From: Eutreptiella sp. 'Long Island Sound 2002'
Taxonomy: Eukaryota > Euglenozoa > Euglenophyceae > Eutreptiales > Eutreptiaceae
Direction: 5' to 3'
Assembly (NCBI GenBank): GCA_964036045.1
Contig: OZ038381.1
Location: 101,995,367-102,059,366, forward strand
DNA: 64,000 nt
The notes under the pieces are model-generated. The model worked only from the letters and a program-made list of their open reading frames with translations. It was not told the origin of the DNA and ran no database searches. The position numbers were made by a program, and so were the translations under genes. Numbering within the stretch: the stretch's first letter is position 1; every line of letters starts with the position of its first letter. Of the stretch, positions 21,352-31,861 are shown piece after piece.

Positions 21352-21798
21352 ATGGGGCAAGTGCAGTGCTGGTGGGCTGAGGTTTTCCGCGACCGTGACA
21401 TCAACAAGGCTATCAACGAGAGGGCTGTGTGTGCATATGGTGAGGCTGCACTCAAGAATGGGTAGTTTGGCGTTGCGCAGCAGGATGCGCTCGTTCCATT
21501 TCACCGGTTGTCGCTGGGCGAAGGAAGTGATGTGCATGAAGCTTAAACAAGAATCGCTAAAGCGTTTGCGCGATTTGTATGTGCTGCAGCTGATTGCTCT
21601 CTTGTTCATCCTGCTGCGCTCAAGAAACTGGTGCCGTACATGGACGCCACATTGAAGCAGGCGCTGAGGACACATGTTCGGGCCGTTGGTGACTTCGAAA
21701 TGCTGCGGATGCTGGAAAGGTGCGGTCCTTTCCGCCATCCTATCGTGCAATCCTATGTTTTGTTGACGGAGCTCTGCAAAAGTACCCCAGCTGTCTAA
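21352..21798 (+). pseudogene. Degraded coding frame of unknown origin
   Basis: One frame of 148 codons runs from an ATG at 21352 to a TAA at 21796 with only two internal stops (TAG 21463, TAA 21544). Its composition is protein-like throughout (for example WWAEVFRDRDINKAINER and KKLVPYMDATLKQALRTHVRA). I do not recognise the family. It starts 46 bases after the family A LTR and so lies in the DNA into which A inserted, and may be an older element or a broken host gene. Confidence 0.45.
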
Positions 21799-22625
21799 GA
21801 TAATATCAACCAGTGCCCAACCACCACTTCTCTGCACCTCCTATTCCACGGTCCGCAAATGTGTAAACCTTTAGCGTTCCGTTTGGTCATTGGCCACGAT
21901 TCCACGTTGTGGAGTCCATGAATATTTTGCCTTGATTTCGAGAACCTGCATCATAACTTTTGTCTTGCAGACAAGTATTGACATAATTTGCAGAAATGCA
22001 TGTGAGCCTGAGCCTGTCCAGTTTTGTGTATCTGCATTTGCCGCGCTCTTTCAGAATGGTTCGTGGACAGTGACACCATAATGCTGCAATGCTGCTGTCC
22101 GCACTGCTATGCTTCCGGTGGTGCTGTAGTTAGTGAAGCTGAAATGATCATCACCCTTTCAAAAACCTCCAATTGCGAATCTGAGTGATGCAGCCGAACG
22201 CAAGCACCAACCCCGCTGGGCTGTGGCAATCATCTCACCAGCACAGCTTTTGCAGATTGCCCATTGTTTCCCACACCCGCCCAATTTGCATGTGGACGAG
22301 TTGGCTGAGCAGTGCATCGCTGGTTTCGTAGAGATGGATGCATCTGTTGAACTAGCAGCTGGCGTGTGGGGTAGCTACCCATGTACCTCCAAGGGACCTG
22401 CTGCAATGGGGCACTGCTACAGGCTACAACACGACCTTGCTGCTGCATGCTCTGCTGCTGTAAATACAACCACGCATGGCAACCATGCATGGCCGATTGC
22501 CACTCACGTGCTGCAACTACATTGTTGCTGCTGTAGTAATACAACCAGATTCTTTTTCGCAGCAAAGCACCATCGTAGGTCGGGGAGGGAAATGAGGTGC
22601 AATCAGAACTCAGCTTTCGTTAACT
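21799..22625 (+). other. Region between the degraded frame and S2
   Basis: A possible acceptor (TTTTGTCTTGCAG, ending 21970) precedes a short open stretch to 22081, which may be another exon of the degraded frame. From 22082 to 22625 I see only a composition-driven open frame (22223-22630) and no feature I can support. Confidence 0.3.
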
Positions 22626-23186
22626 TGTAGCTGCGCCTTTGTGGGTGGAGTATGGTTTTCGGGTACCTTTGGTATATTACCCGTCTGCTGGTTGGTGCGG
22701 GAGCCTTTGATTAGCAAGGCCTTGCGGGCCATTTCCAAATACTTCAACATTTCACTGAAGAGTTCCCTTACTGGTCACAGTGTATCACCCAGAGGTCCAC
22801 AAAGCAAGCAAAACAGCAATTCCTGAAAGTCCACTACAGTACAGCTGATAACACGGCGTTCGTTGTTGCAAATATTTGGCAAGCATAGAAGGCAAGAGAC
22901 AATTCAAGGGGTCGTCGTACCCTATGAATACAGGCAGAGTTAGTCACCAACCATAGCCCCCGTATCACCGTATCCTGCACTATTTAAGCGGCAGCATGCG
23001 CAATAATGCAATCAACTATGCGGCCACTCCGAAGTCGATTATCCTGGTCAGAAACACGACTTAACTGAGTATTCGGGCAGCAAAATCAGTGCGCGCACGA
23101 CCATAGTCGCCATCTGCGACTCCGTGCCAAAGCGCCTGCGGTGAATGTGAAAAAAGAAACCGGCGAGTTTGGCGACCGTAGTTACA
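22626..23186 (-). repeat. S2 LTR (3' copy)
   Basis: Aligns to 26159-26720 with scattered substitutions; TG...CA ends. Confidence 0.8.
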
Positions 23187-23304
23187 CCCCCCCACTAGGA
23201 CGTACCCAGGGGGCTGCGGCTGATGCCCACAGAGTACCGAGGGCGTTAAACACGAACCAGGGTTCACTGGGGGGGTACCATAGCCACCTGGCTGGCCCAC
23301 TCAC

Positions 23305-23545
23305 CTTGGCTCATTTTGATTTTTTTCCCGGCTCGCTCTCTTTTTGTGCCCGCTCCCTTCTTTGAGCTCACTCTCGTTTTTTGTCCGGCTCATGCTCTCT
23401 TCTTGCCCGCTTTTTTTTTTGGGCTCGCTCTCGTTTGATGTCTGGCTCGCGCTCTCTCTTTGCCCGCTCTCTTTGTTGGGTTCGCTCTCGTTTTTTGGCT
23501 CGCTCTCGTTCGTTGTCCGGCTCGCGCTCTCTTTAATATATAACC
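23305..23545 (-). repeat. Degenerate tandem repeat inside S2
   Basis: Units around GGCTCGCTCTCGTTTTTTG recur about every 20-35 bases. The minus-strand translation is a repetitive Ser/Glu/Lys/Asn pattern (NESEPK-like), which I take as a by-product of the repeat. Confidence 0.6.
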
Positions 23546-25233
23546 GGCGCAAGGTAATGTTATGTACAATAAAGCAAAATTACAGACGCACAGAAAATTG
23601 CTCACTCCATGTAAAAGCAGGGGGCTTAAAGCTGGTATTGATGACCTAGAAATCTGCTCCAGCAGCAAGGAAAACAGAAGGTAGAGCGTTCTGAACGCTC
23701 CCCACATGGCAGAGAGGGTAGCTCGTCGGCATGGGGACACTGATCTGTGGTCTGGCTGATGACTGCATAATTGAATAACTGCAATGGACCAAATGACAGG
23801 TCTCAATAGCTCAAGTCACAGCAAAGACAAGGTGTTGCTGCACCCATGAGCTAACAAAACAGAAGTTCAGCAGTACTCCAGACGTCGGTGTGCAACTAAG
23901 TCTGCATTAACTTGGTAACGTGCATCATGGTCTAACACTGTACACACTATGAGCAGCGATTGTGCAATATAACTAGCACGGATTGTGCAACATAACCGGC
24001 AGTGTGTCAACAACCAAGCGGAGGCAAGGACAAAGTATTTTACACACTGTTGGGCATCATTTCAGCAAGTGCAACGAACGCACAAAAGACTACTGCCACA
24101 ACAATGCTGTGAAACTGTGTCACGACAAAAGTTTCCAGCGGCGCTCTCCCTCGACCAGCATTAGTGACCCGTCATCAGGGTTGCACGCTGGTGCTGCTGG
24201 CAGGCGCTACTGTGCAGTGCAGGCCTCCCCAGAGAAAAAGGGGGTGACCTTCCTAGAGCTTATGGACTGTCCCGCGACCGTATCTGCTCGGAGGCAGAAA
24301 CTCCCAATTGAGCCAATGTAGTGTGGTGGTGTGTGGTGGTCCCGCGACACGTTCGGGCTTTCTGTTGTGCCTCTCTGTGTTTAGCCAAGCTTTTTGTTGT
24401 TATTCTTGACCACTTGCTTCTTACCACCAGCAGCGGACTCACAAAAAACTGTTCAGTGTTCACACTTTGTTTACAAACACCTCACCACAAACTCTGAAGG
24501 TCATTGGTGTCGTTGAAAGCTGAGCATCGTCGCACTGTTGCCTGGTGTCACCCTTAATGTCGCTCTGTCCTAACCAAAGGTACCGTCAGTTCTCTACTAC
24601 ACACAGCTAGTGTCAACAAAACCCAAAAATGACAAACCAAAACTGCCCTGAACCTCAATTCCAACCCTCTCCACACTCCCAGTCAATGGTTAATAGGTTC
24701 ATACACTCATGCGGTTAGAAAACTTGATGCTGTTGGTCATGTTGTTTCACGTCGCATTGGTCTCTGTTTTTCTCTGGAGCCTCAATTCTGAGCTACGGGT
24801 GGTGTGGATGCACCAAGCTGGTCGTGGCTGTTTGATTCAGTGACAGCCGCCTTGCACTCACTCTTTATGAAACCAAAACTCGTTCAGAACACTCATAACT
24901 ATGCAGATATAATTACGAGGAATGGCAGGAAAAAAGGGAAACAAACTGTTGATCTGCCAAACAAACCTCTCACAGCTCACTGTATCATACAGATGCACTG
25001 TTCCTTGCTCTTCCCACACAAACCATATAAATGGAACACACAAACTGGCTATCAATTGCCACTGAGTAAGGGTAAGAGCTGGCTATCTGGCAGCCCCCCT
25101 GTGGAATTGAGTTTACCACAGGTACGGTGTCTTGAATGCCCCGTCCTTCGGTTGCGCCCAAGCGGAAGCGCGGCTTGGTCCTTCGGGCGCGCCCAAGTGT
25201 ACGCACGGTACTGGCGATGGCGTCGTCGACTCC
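23546..25233 (-). other. S2 internal region without recognisable gene
   Basis: Only short frames are open on either strand. No protein motif, RNA gene or further repeat stands out. Confidence 0.4.
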
Positions 25234-25743
25234 TCAATGATGTTGGTTTTTCGTTTTCTTTCGGGTCTTCTTCTTTTTCTGCTTGGTACACTTGAGCCAA
25301 TTACTGTGCAGAGCAGTGTCTGGCACTTCGCAATCAGAAGAGACGCAGTCAGAGACGTAGCACTCGTGCAGCACACCGTCGTAAACTTCTCCCCACTTTT
25401 CTTCCCACGGACCATCTCCACACCACATTTTGACCGCTTTCTCCTTTCCAAGCTTGATTTTTACCACCGTGATGTTCCACTTGAAAGTTGTGTCCAAAAT
25501 TGAGAGAGGAGTTCCCCAGCGCTGCTGCTTCTGTATCAGTAGCTCCAAAGTAGCTGTCCTAATCTCTTCCATTGTCAGACCGTCGAACCAGCGTGGAGCA
25601 GCAGGCAGCGAACAGGGCACTTTGGGTCTCAGTGGCTGATGAATGATTTGTTGAGGGTAACACACATGTTCAGCCACAACATCTTCGTCCACGTCAGCAT
25701 CCGGCAACGCAAAAATGACCTGGTCCAACTGTCCCACTGACAC
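25234..25743 (-). CDS. S2 unknown ORF 2 (basic C terminus)
   Basis: A frame of about 169 residues starts near 25743 (MSVGQLDQVIFALPD) and ends with a lysine-rich tail (KQKKKKTRKKTKNQHH). It follows the first S2 frame on the same strand, 42 bases downstream and in a different phase. A 45-bp GT-AG candidate intron (25749-25793) lies between them, but splicing there does not keep this frame, so a frameshift is as likely. The part around 25530-25743 is also found at 43132-43350. I recognise no family; the basic tail suggests nucleic-acid binding. Confidence 0.4.
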   Translation of the reverse strand: MSVGQLDQVIFALPDADVDEDVVAEHVCYPQQIIHQPLRPKVPCSLPAAPRWFDGLTMEEIRTATLELLIQKQQRWGTPLSILDTTFKWNITVVKIKLGKEKAVKMWCGDGPWEEKWGEVYDGVLHECYVSDCVSSDCEVPDTALHSNWLKCTKQKKKKTRKKTKNQHH

Positions 25744-25784
25744 AGGTCCTAGAAGCGGTAACCGAGGGACCTTTTTGCACCAAC

Positions 25785-26213
25785 TTATCTCACCATCAGG
25801 CGCACAGCTTTGTCAGTGATCCTCTCATCAGTATTGGGCGTTCTTGGTGGTCGTGGAACCGCTTTGCCCTTCTCCTTTGACTCCTTGTTCCTTCTCCTTT
25901 GACTCCTAGATGAAGAGGCAGGCTGTAGGGGAAGGCTACGTTCTGCACGAACGTTGTTGTCAAATAAACTCTCAGACTCAGGCGGTACATCCTGCTTGGG
26001 CTGTGAAGGCGGCAGTGGTTGTACCTCAGCACGAGAATTCTGTTCGACTTTTACATACCGACTGTTCCTTTGGACATCAGCACCTGTTCCTTGACCAACC
26101 TTTCTGAAACCAAAGATTAGGATACCAGCATGTAAGTCCTCGATGCCTTCAGTTGTCCTGTAACTGCGCCCTTTTGGGCGGAGTATGGGTTTCGGGTACC
26201 TTTGGTATATCAC
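25785..26213 (-). CDS. S2 unknown ORF 1, starting inside the LTR
   Basis: The ATG at 26213 lies inside the 5' LTR (26159-26720), and the frame passes the LTR boundary into the interior, giving about 142 residues (MIYQRYPKPILRPKGRSY...). It is rich in Ser, Arg, Lys and Pro, and has SRSQRRRNKESKEKGKAV near the end. Family B gag also begins inside its LTR, so this layout may be common here. The function is unknown; by position it would be Gag-like. A diverged copy of the internal part is at 43395-43745. Confidence 0.4.
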   Translation of the reverse strand: MIYQRYPKPILRPKGRSYRTTEGIEDLHAGILIFGFRKVGQGTGADVQRNSRYVKVEQNSRAEVQPLPPSQPKQDVPPESESLFDNNVRAERSLPLQPASSSRSQRRRNKESKEKGKAVPRPPRTPNTDERITDKAVRLMVR

Positions 26214-26720
26214 TCGTCTGCTGGTTGTTTCTGGAGCCTTTGATTGGCAAATCCTTCCGTGCCGTTTCCAAATGCTTCAACATTTCACTGAAAAGTGTCT
26301 TTGCGTCTCACGGAGTATCACCCAGCGGTCCACAAAGCAAGCAAAACAGCAATTCCTGAAAGTTGAATACAGTACAGCTGATAACATGGCGTTCGTCGTT
26401 TCGAATATTCAGCAAGCGTAGAAGGTAAGAGATAATTCAAGGGGTCATCGTACCCTATAAATACAGGCAGAGTTAGTCACCAACCATAGCCCCCGTATCA
26501 CCGTATCCTGCACTATTTCAGCTGTAGCATGCAGAACAATGCAATTGACTATGCAGCCGATTCAAAGTCCATTATCCTGGTCAGAAACACAACTTAACTG
26601 AGTATTCGGGCAGCGAAATCAGTGCGCGCACGACCATAGCCGCCATCTGCTATTCCCTGCCAAAGTGCCTGCAGTGAATGTGAAAAAAAAAAACCAGTGA
26701 GTTTGGCGACCGTAGCTACA
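26159..26720 (-). repeat. S2 LTR (5' copy)
   Basis: Aligns to 22626-23186; TG...CA ends; followed by CAACT. Confidence 0.8.
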
Positions 26721-28730
26721 CAACTAGTCTCGGTTGATTGGCCACCAGCCCATCCATACCCACTGCACCTCCAACACGCATTGTCATTTTTGAAAACCCT
26801 TTCCTGCTCATGGGTTTCTTTTTTCTAATATTTCATCTTTGCATTTCCACTTCAACCTTTGATTTCCCCACGGGCAGCACCGCCACAAGCCACGCCCCCG
26901 CAGCCCGCCGCACCCCCCACACAGACCCGGCAGCACACAATCGTACCCCCATGGAAGCGGCACGCGACAGGAACCTCCCACAGCCAGCCAACCAGGGGCC
27001 ACCACGGGACGCACCAGAGGGACACCAGGGAGGACCCACCCAAAGTGAGGCCCCGGCACCCACCACCAACCGGTGACCTGCCGCGGGCCCACACCAAGCG
27101 CGAGCCGAAGGCCCCCTCACCACCATGGAGAAGATACGCCCAAACCGCACACAGCCACTCCCGGACCACGAGCGCCGCACCGGGGCCGCAATCCACCCGT
27201 GAAGCTGCGACACACCGGCCCGCGGACCCGACAGACGTGGCGGCACGCGCCCGGCCCACAGGCAGCGCCCTCCGCGCCCCTGGACCCACCAACCGGTGAC
27301 TTAACACACCCAGGCACCACACGACCAAGCCTCCCTGGTTGCGACACTCCAATCCCACGCGCCCCAGCGCGGAAAAAAAAACGGAGCACCGAGCGGCAGC
27401 GACGAAAACCGCGAGACACAAAAGGGGCTGGGGGGGGGGCAGCAACCACCAGGGAGCAGCCAACTGCCAGGCGGAAACCACGAAAGCAGCGAGAGCGCAC
27501 GAAGAGCCGAGAAGCGGGAGGCCAACAAAACAAACAACACACAGCGCCAAGGCCCAGGGCACCCGGGGCCAGAAACCAGAGAAAGCCTGAGACAACGGGG
27601 GCGCACAGAAAAAAAATGGGAGCACCGAGAGGCAGCGACGAAAACCGCGAGAAACAAAAGGGGGGGAGGGGGCAGCAACCACCAGGGAGCAGCCAACGGC
27701 CAGGCGAAAAACACAAAAGCAGCGAGAGCGCACGCAGAGCCGAGAAGCGGGAGACCAACAAAACAAACAACACACAGCGCCAAGGCCCAGGGCACCCGGG
27801 GCCGGAGACCAGAGAAAGCCAGAGACGAGGGGGGCGCACAAAAAAAGAAAAAAAAACCAGACGACGGGGAGGGAGGAAAAGAAAACAAAGCGCGAAGGCC
27901 CAAGGCACCCAGGGCCGGAAACCAGAGAAAGAAGGCGACAACAAGGGCGCGCAAAGGGAACAACGCAAGAAGAAAGAAGGCAAACAAAGGAACAAGCAAG
28001 GGGCAACCCCAGCCCGGAGGGGGCTGAGCAAAGGAGAACGACAAAGTGGCCAAAGGAAAGGTGAGGCGCACGAAAACGCGCCCGGGAGGCCGGCCCGCCC
28101 GACCGGTTCAGGACGGACGAGCACACGCACACACGCACGGGACCCGGGTGTGGTGTCCTCCGACCAGCAAGAGGAGGTGTCGGCGCCCACACGAAACAGC
28201 CCCGGTGCACCGGCCGAGTCCCCCGTCGAACGGGGGATGGTACGGGAAACCGGACGCGTCAGTGACCGGGTCCACACACGCCCACCACCGCAGCGCACGC
28301 AGCCCAAGACGGACGCCAGAGGGACCTGCCAGGGACGACCCCATCGCGGGGCCCCGAACGGGTACGACGCGGAGCAAGCCCAGCGCCCCCGCCTCGGCGG
28401 GGGCCAGCAGCAGGCACAATGAGCCCGGTTCTCGGCCGGCCTCCGCGTGCCCGGCGCAGCCACCCAAAAAAGCCGGGGGCGCAAGCCCTCGGGGTGGGGA
28501 AAGGCACCACGGCGTCGGGAAGGCAAACCGGAGCACAAGAGCAACCGCACCAAACGAGGTGCGGCGCACTCCGCGGGGCCACGAGGCACGCCAGAGAGGC
28601 ATGCTGCCGACCACAGCCAAGGCACACGGACAGGTTCCAAGCAACAATGGCCGCCGGGTGCCGCAAACCCAGAGAGCAGGCACAACACGCAACGAACCGC
28701 GGCACCAGAAGAGGTGCCAAGCAACACCAG
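26721..28730. other. GC- and purine-rich, stop-poor tract
   Basis: From about 26880 the plus strand is strongly C/A/G-biased with few T, so long frames are open on both strands at once (for example 27073-28422 plus and 27117-28916 minus). They show low-complexity Pro/Arg/Lys or Cys/Leu/Phe composition and no domain. I do not call a gene. Confidence 0.5.
27383..27915. repeat. About 236-bp direct repeat, two copies and a partial third
   Basis: GGAGCACCGAG...GCAGCGACGAAAACCGCGAG starts at 27383 and 27619. The segment GGCCCA(A/G)GGCACCC recurs near 27562, 27785 and 27897, showing a shortened third copy. Confidence 0.7.
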
Positions 28731-28890
28731 CCACCGTCCGGATGGACGTGTGCGCGCGCGGCAGCGAGCCCAGCTCCTGCCGGCTACGAAACAGCCGCCA
28801 TCCGGATGGACGAGTGCGCGCCCGGAGGGTACCCAGCCCCTGCCGGCTACGAGACAGCCACCGTCCGGATGGACGAGTGTGCGCCCTGCA
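28731..28890. repeat. Short tandem repeat, about 63-65 bp, 2.5 copies
   Basis: CCGGATGGACG(A/T)GTG recurs near 28738, 28802 and 28865 with CCTGCCGGCTACGA between. Confidence 0.65.
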
Positions 28891-28939
28891 GCGACGCCCC
28901 GCACACGCAACACCACACACGCAACCTACGGCACAACAC

Positions 28940-31329
28940 ACCGAGCGAGCACACCGGTGAACAGGAGCCAAGCGGCCCAGGACACCGCACACCAAACACA
29001 GCACACCGAGCGAGCACACCGGTGAACAAGAGCCAAGGGGCCAGGACACCGTACGCGCAACACAACACAGCAAGCGGGCACACCGGTGAACAGGAGCCAA
29101 GTGGCCCAGGACACCGCACACCCAACACAGCACATCGAGCGGCCACACCGGTGAACAGCAGCCAAGTGGCCCAGGACACCGCACACCCAACACAAAACCA
29201 AGCGAGCACACCGGTGAACAGGAGCCAAGGGGCCCAGGACACCGCAAACGCCACACAAAACACCGAGCTGGCACGTTGGTGCACAGGAGCCAAGGGGCTC
29301 AGGACACCGCACACGCAAAGCAACGCACCGAGCAGGCACACCGGTGAACAGGAGCCAAGTAGCCCAGGACACCGCAGACGCTACACAACAAACCGAGCGG
29401 GCACACCGGTGAACAGGAGCCAAGGGGCCCAGGACACCGCAAACGCCACACAAGACACCGAGCGGGCACGTTGGTGCACAGGAGCCAAGGGGCTCAGGAC
29501 ACCGCACACGCAAAGCAACGCACCGAGCAGGCACACTGGTGAACAGGAGCCAAGTAGCCCAGGACACCGCAGACGCTACACAACAAACCGACCGGGCACA
29601 CCGGTGAACAGGAGCCCAGTGGCCCAGGACACCGCAAACGCAAAGCAACACACAAAGCGGGCACACCGGTGAACAGGAGCCAAGTGGCCAGGGACGGCGC
29701 ACAAGCAAAGCAACGCACCGAGCGGGCGCACCGGTAAAACGGAGCCGGGTGGCCCAGGACACCGCACACACAACACAACACACCGAGCGGGCACACTGGT
29801 GAACAGGAGCCAAGTGGCCCAGGACACTGCACAAGCAAAGCAAAAGACGGAGCGCGCACAGCGGTGAACAGGAGCTAAATCGCCCACGACACCCCACAAG
29901 CAACACAACACACCGAGCGGGCACACCGGTGAACAGGAGTCAAGTGGCCCAGGACACCGCACAAGCAAAGCAAAGCACCAAGGGGGCACACCGGTGAACA
30001 GGAGCCAAGTGGCCCAGGACACCGCAGACCCTACACAACAAACCGAGGAGGCACACCGGTGAACAGGAGCCAAGTGGCCCAGGACACCGCATACGCAAAG
30101 CAACGCACCGAGTGGGCACACTGGTGAACAGGGGCCAAGTGGCCAAGGACACCGCACAAGCAACACAACACACCGAGCGGGGACACCGGTGAACAGGAGC
30201 CAAGTGGCCCAGGACACCGCACACACACCACAGCACACCGAGCAGGCACACTGGTGAAGAGGAGCCAATTGCCCCAGGACACCGCACAAGCAAAGCAAAA
30301 GACGGAGCGCGCACAGCGGTGAACAGGAGCTAAATGGCCCACGACACCCCACAAGCAACACAACACACCGAGCAGGCACACCGGTGAACAGGAGGCAAGT
30401 GGCCCAGGACACCGTATACGCAAAGCAACACACGGAGCGGGCGCACCGGTGAAGAGGAGCCAAGTGGCCCAGGACACTGCATACGCAATACAACGCACCG
30501 AGCGGGCACACCGATGAACAGGAGACAAGTGGCCCAGGACACCGCACAAGCAAAGCAGCACACCGAGCGGGCACACCGGTGAACAGGAGCCAAGTGGCCC
30601 AGGACACCGCAAAAACAACGAAACACACCGAGCGGGCACACTGGAGAACAGGAGCCAAGTGGCCCAGGACACCGCACAAGCAAAGCGAAAAACGAAGCGC
30701 GCACACCGGTGAATAGGAGCTGAATGGCCCAAGACACCCCACAAGCAACACAACACACCGAGCGAGCACACCGGTGAACAGAAGCCAAGTGGCCCAGGAC
30801 ACCGCAGACGCAAGACAACAAACGGAGCGGGCACAACGGTGAACAGGAGCCAAGTGGCCCAGGACAGGGCATACGCAAAGCAACGCACCGAGCGGGCACA
30901 CTGGTGAACAGGAGCCAAGTGGCCCAGGACACCGCACACGCAACACAACACACCCAACGGGCACACCGGTGAACAGAAGCCAAGTGGCTGAGGACACCGC
31001 ACACGCAACACAACACACCGAGCGGGGACACCGGTGAACAGGAGCCAAGAGGCCCCAGACACCGCACGAGCAAGGAGACGCACCGAGCGGGCGCACCGAT
31101 GAACCGGAGCCAAGTGGCCCAGGACACCGCAGACGAAACACAACAAACTAGGCGCGCACACCGATGAACAGGAGCCAGGTGGCCCAGGACACCACACAAG
31201 CAAAGCAACACAGCGAGCGGGCGCACTGATGAACAGGAGCCAAGTGGCCCAGGACGCCACCCACGCAACACAACACACGGAGCGGGCACACCGGCAAACA
31301 GGAGCCAAGTGGCGCAGGACACCGCACAC
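28940..31329. repeat. 65-bp minisatellite, about 36 copies
   Basis: The unit contains ACACCGGTGAACAGGAGCCAAG, a GGCCCAGGACACCGC block and an AACACACCGAGCGGGCAC block. Successive ACCGGTGA starts at 28953 and 29018 give a 65-bp period, and this holds to the family B insertion at 31330. Because 65 is not a multiple of three and units seldom hold stops, several long frames open on both strands. Confidence 0.9.
31325..31329. other. Target-site duplication of family B, left copy
   Basis: CACAC precedes the 5' LTR and recurs at 42085-42089 after the 3' LTR. The right flank is CA-rich, so the match alone is weak evidence, but it agrees with both LTR ends. Confidence 0.7.
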
Positions 31330-31861
31330 TGTAAGTGCGGCTAGCCCCATCTGCTCAGATTTTCAGACATTCTGCCCAGATTGGGTACATTTTGGTCATT
31401 TTCTTTGCTTCGGCGGATTTGCCGCCTCGCAGCTCAGTCACAGGATATTTCCTATATATTTCTGATATGCCGGATTTGATTCCGCGGTCCATTTCCCGTA
31501 AATCCGCCGCATTCCGCTATTTTAGCTGGAATCGCCATTTGCCGCTGGCGCGCGCTCGCGGGCCTGATCGGCCATACAATTTTACATAAATGGATTATTT
31601 AAATTCATTCGGACAGTTTTGGACACTCAGATGTATGTAGAATAATTCCCCTCAATTTTCTTCATAGACTGGGATTTTCTGCCGGACCACAATCAGCATG
31701 GATCTTGCTTCTGTTGTCGCTGCTCTCGCCTCCGTTGGTGTCCGTGTCTCTGGTTCCAACCCCAATAACAACATCCAGGAAGACTCCTCGCGTGCCTGCC
31801 CCACTGGTCTTGCCGGCCCCGAGCCCTCCGGCACCCACATCGACCCAGGGCAGCACTTTCA
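31330..31861 (+). repeat. Family B 5' LTR
   Basis: It begins TGTAAGTGCGG and ends CACTTTCA, directly before the PBS. The gag ATG (31698) lies within it. Confidence 0.95.

Larger units (their letters stand above)
22626..26720 (-). mobile_element. Small LTR retrotransposon S2, about 561-bp LTRs
   Basis: Direct repeats at 22626-23186 and 26159-26720 start TGTA(G/A)CTGCGCC and end (T/C)TACA. They differ at many positions, so S2 is older than S1 or family B. Flanks are TAACT (22621-22625) and CAACT (26721-26725), a 4/5 target duplication. A polypurine-like tract (minus-strand AGTGGGGGGG, from 23187) lies against the left LTR, so reading is on the minus strand. The 3-kb interior has no RT or integrase. 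Confidence 0.8.

Noticed and set aside
25749-25793. A 45-bp intron joining the two S2 frames
   Set aside because: GT-AG ends fit, but the phase does not lead into the open downstream frame, so a frameshift is equally likely.
26852-28916. Frames of 449, 452 and 599 codons in the GC-rich tract
   Set aside because: Both strands are open at once because of base bias; compositions are Pro/Arg- or Cys/Leu-rich low complexity.
28926-31350. Long reverse-strand open frames (up to 521 codons) and a 417-codon forward frame in the minisatellite
   Set aside because: They only reflect a stop-free 65-bp unit read in rotating frames; the products are repeats without a domain.
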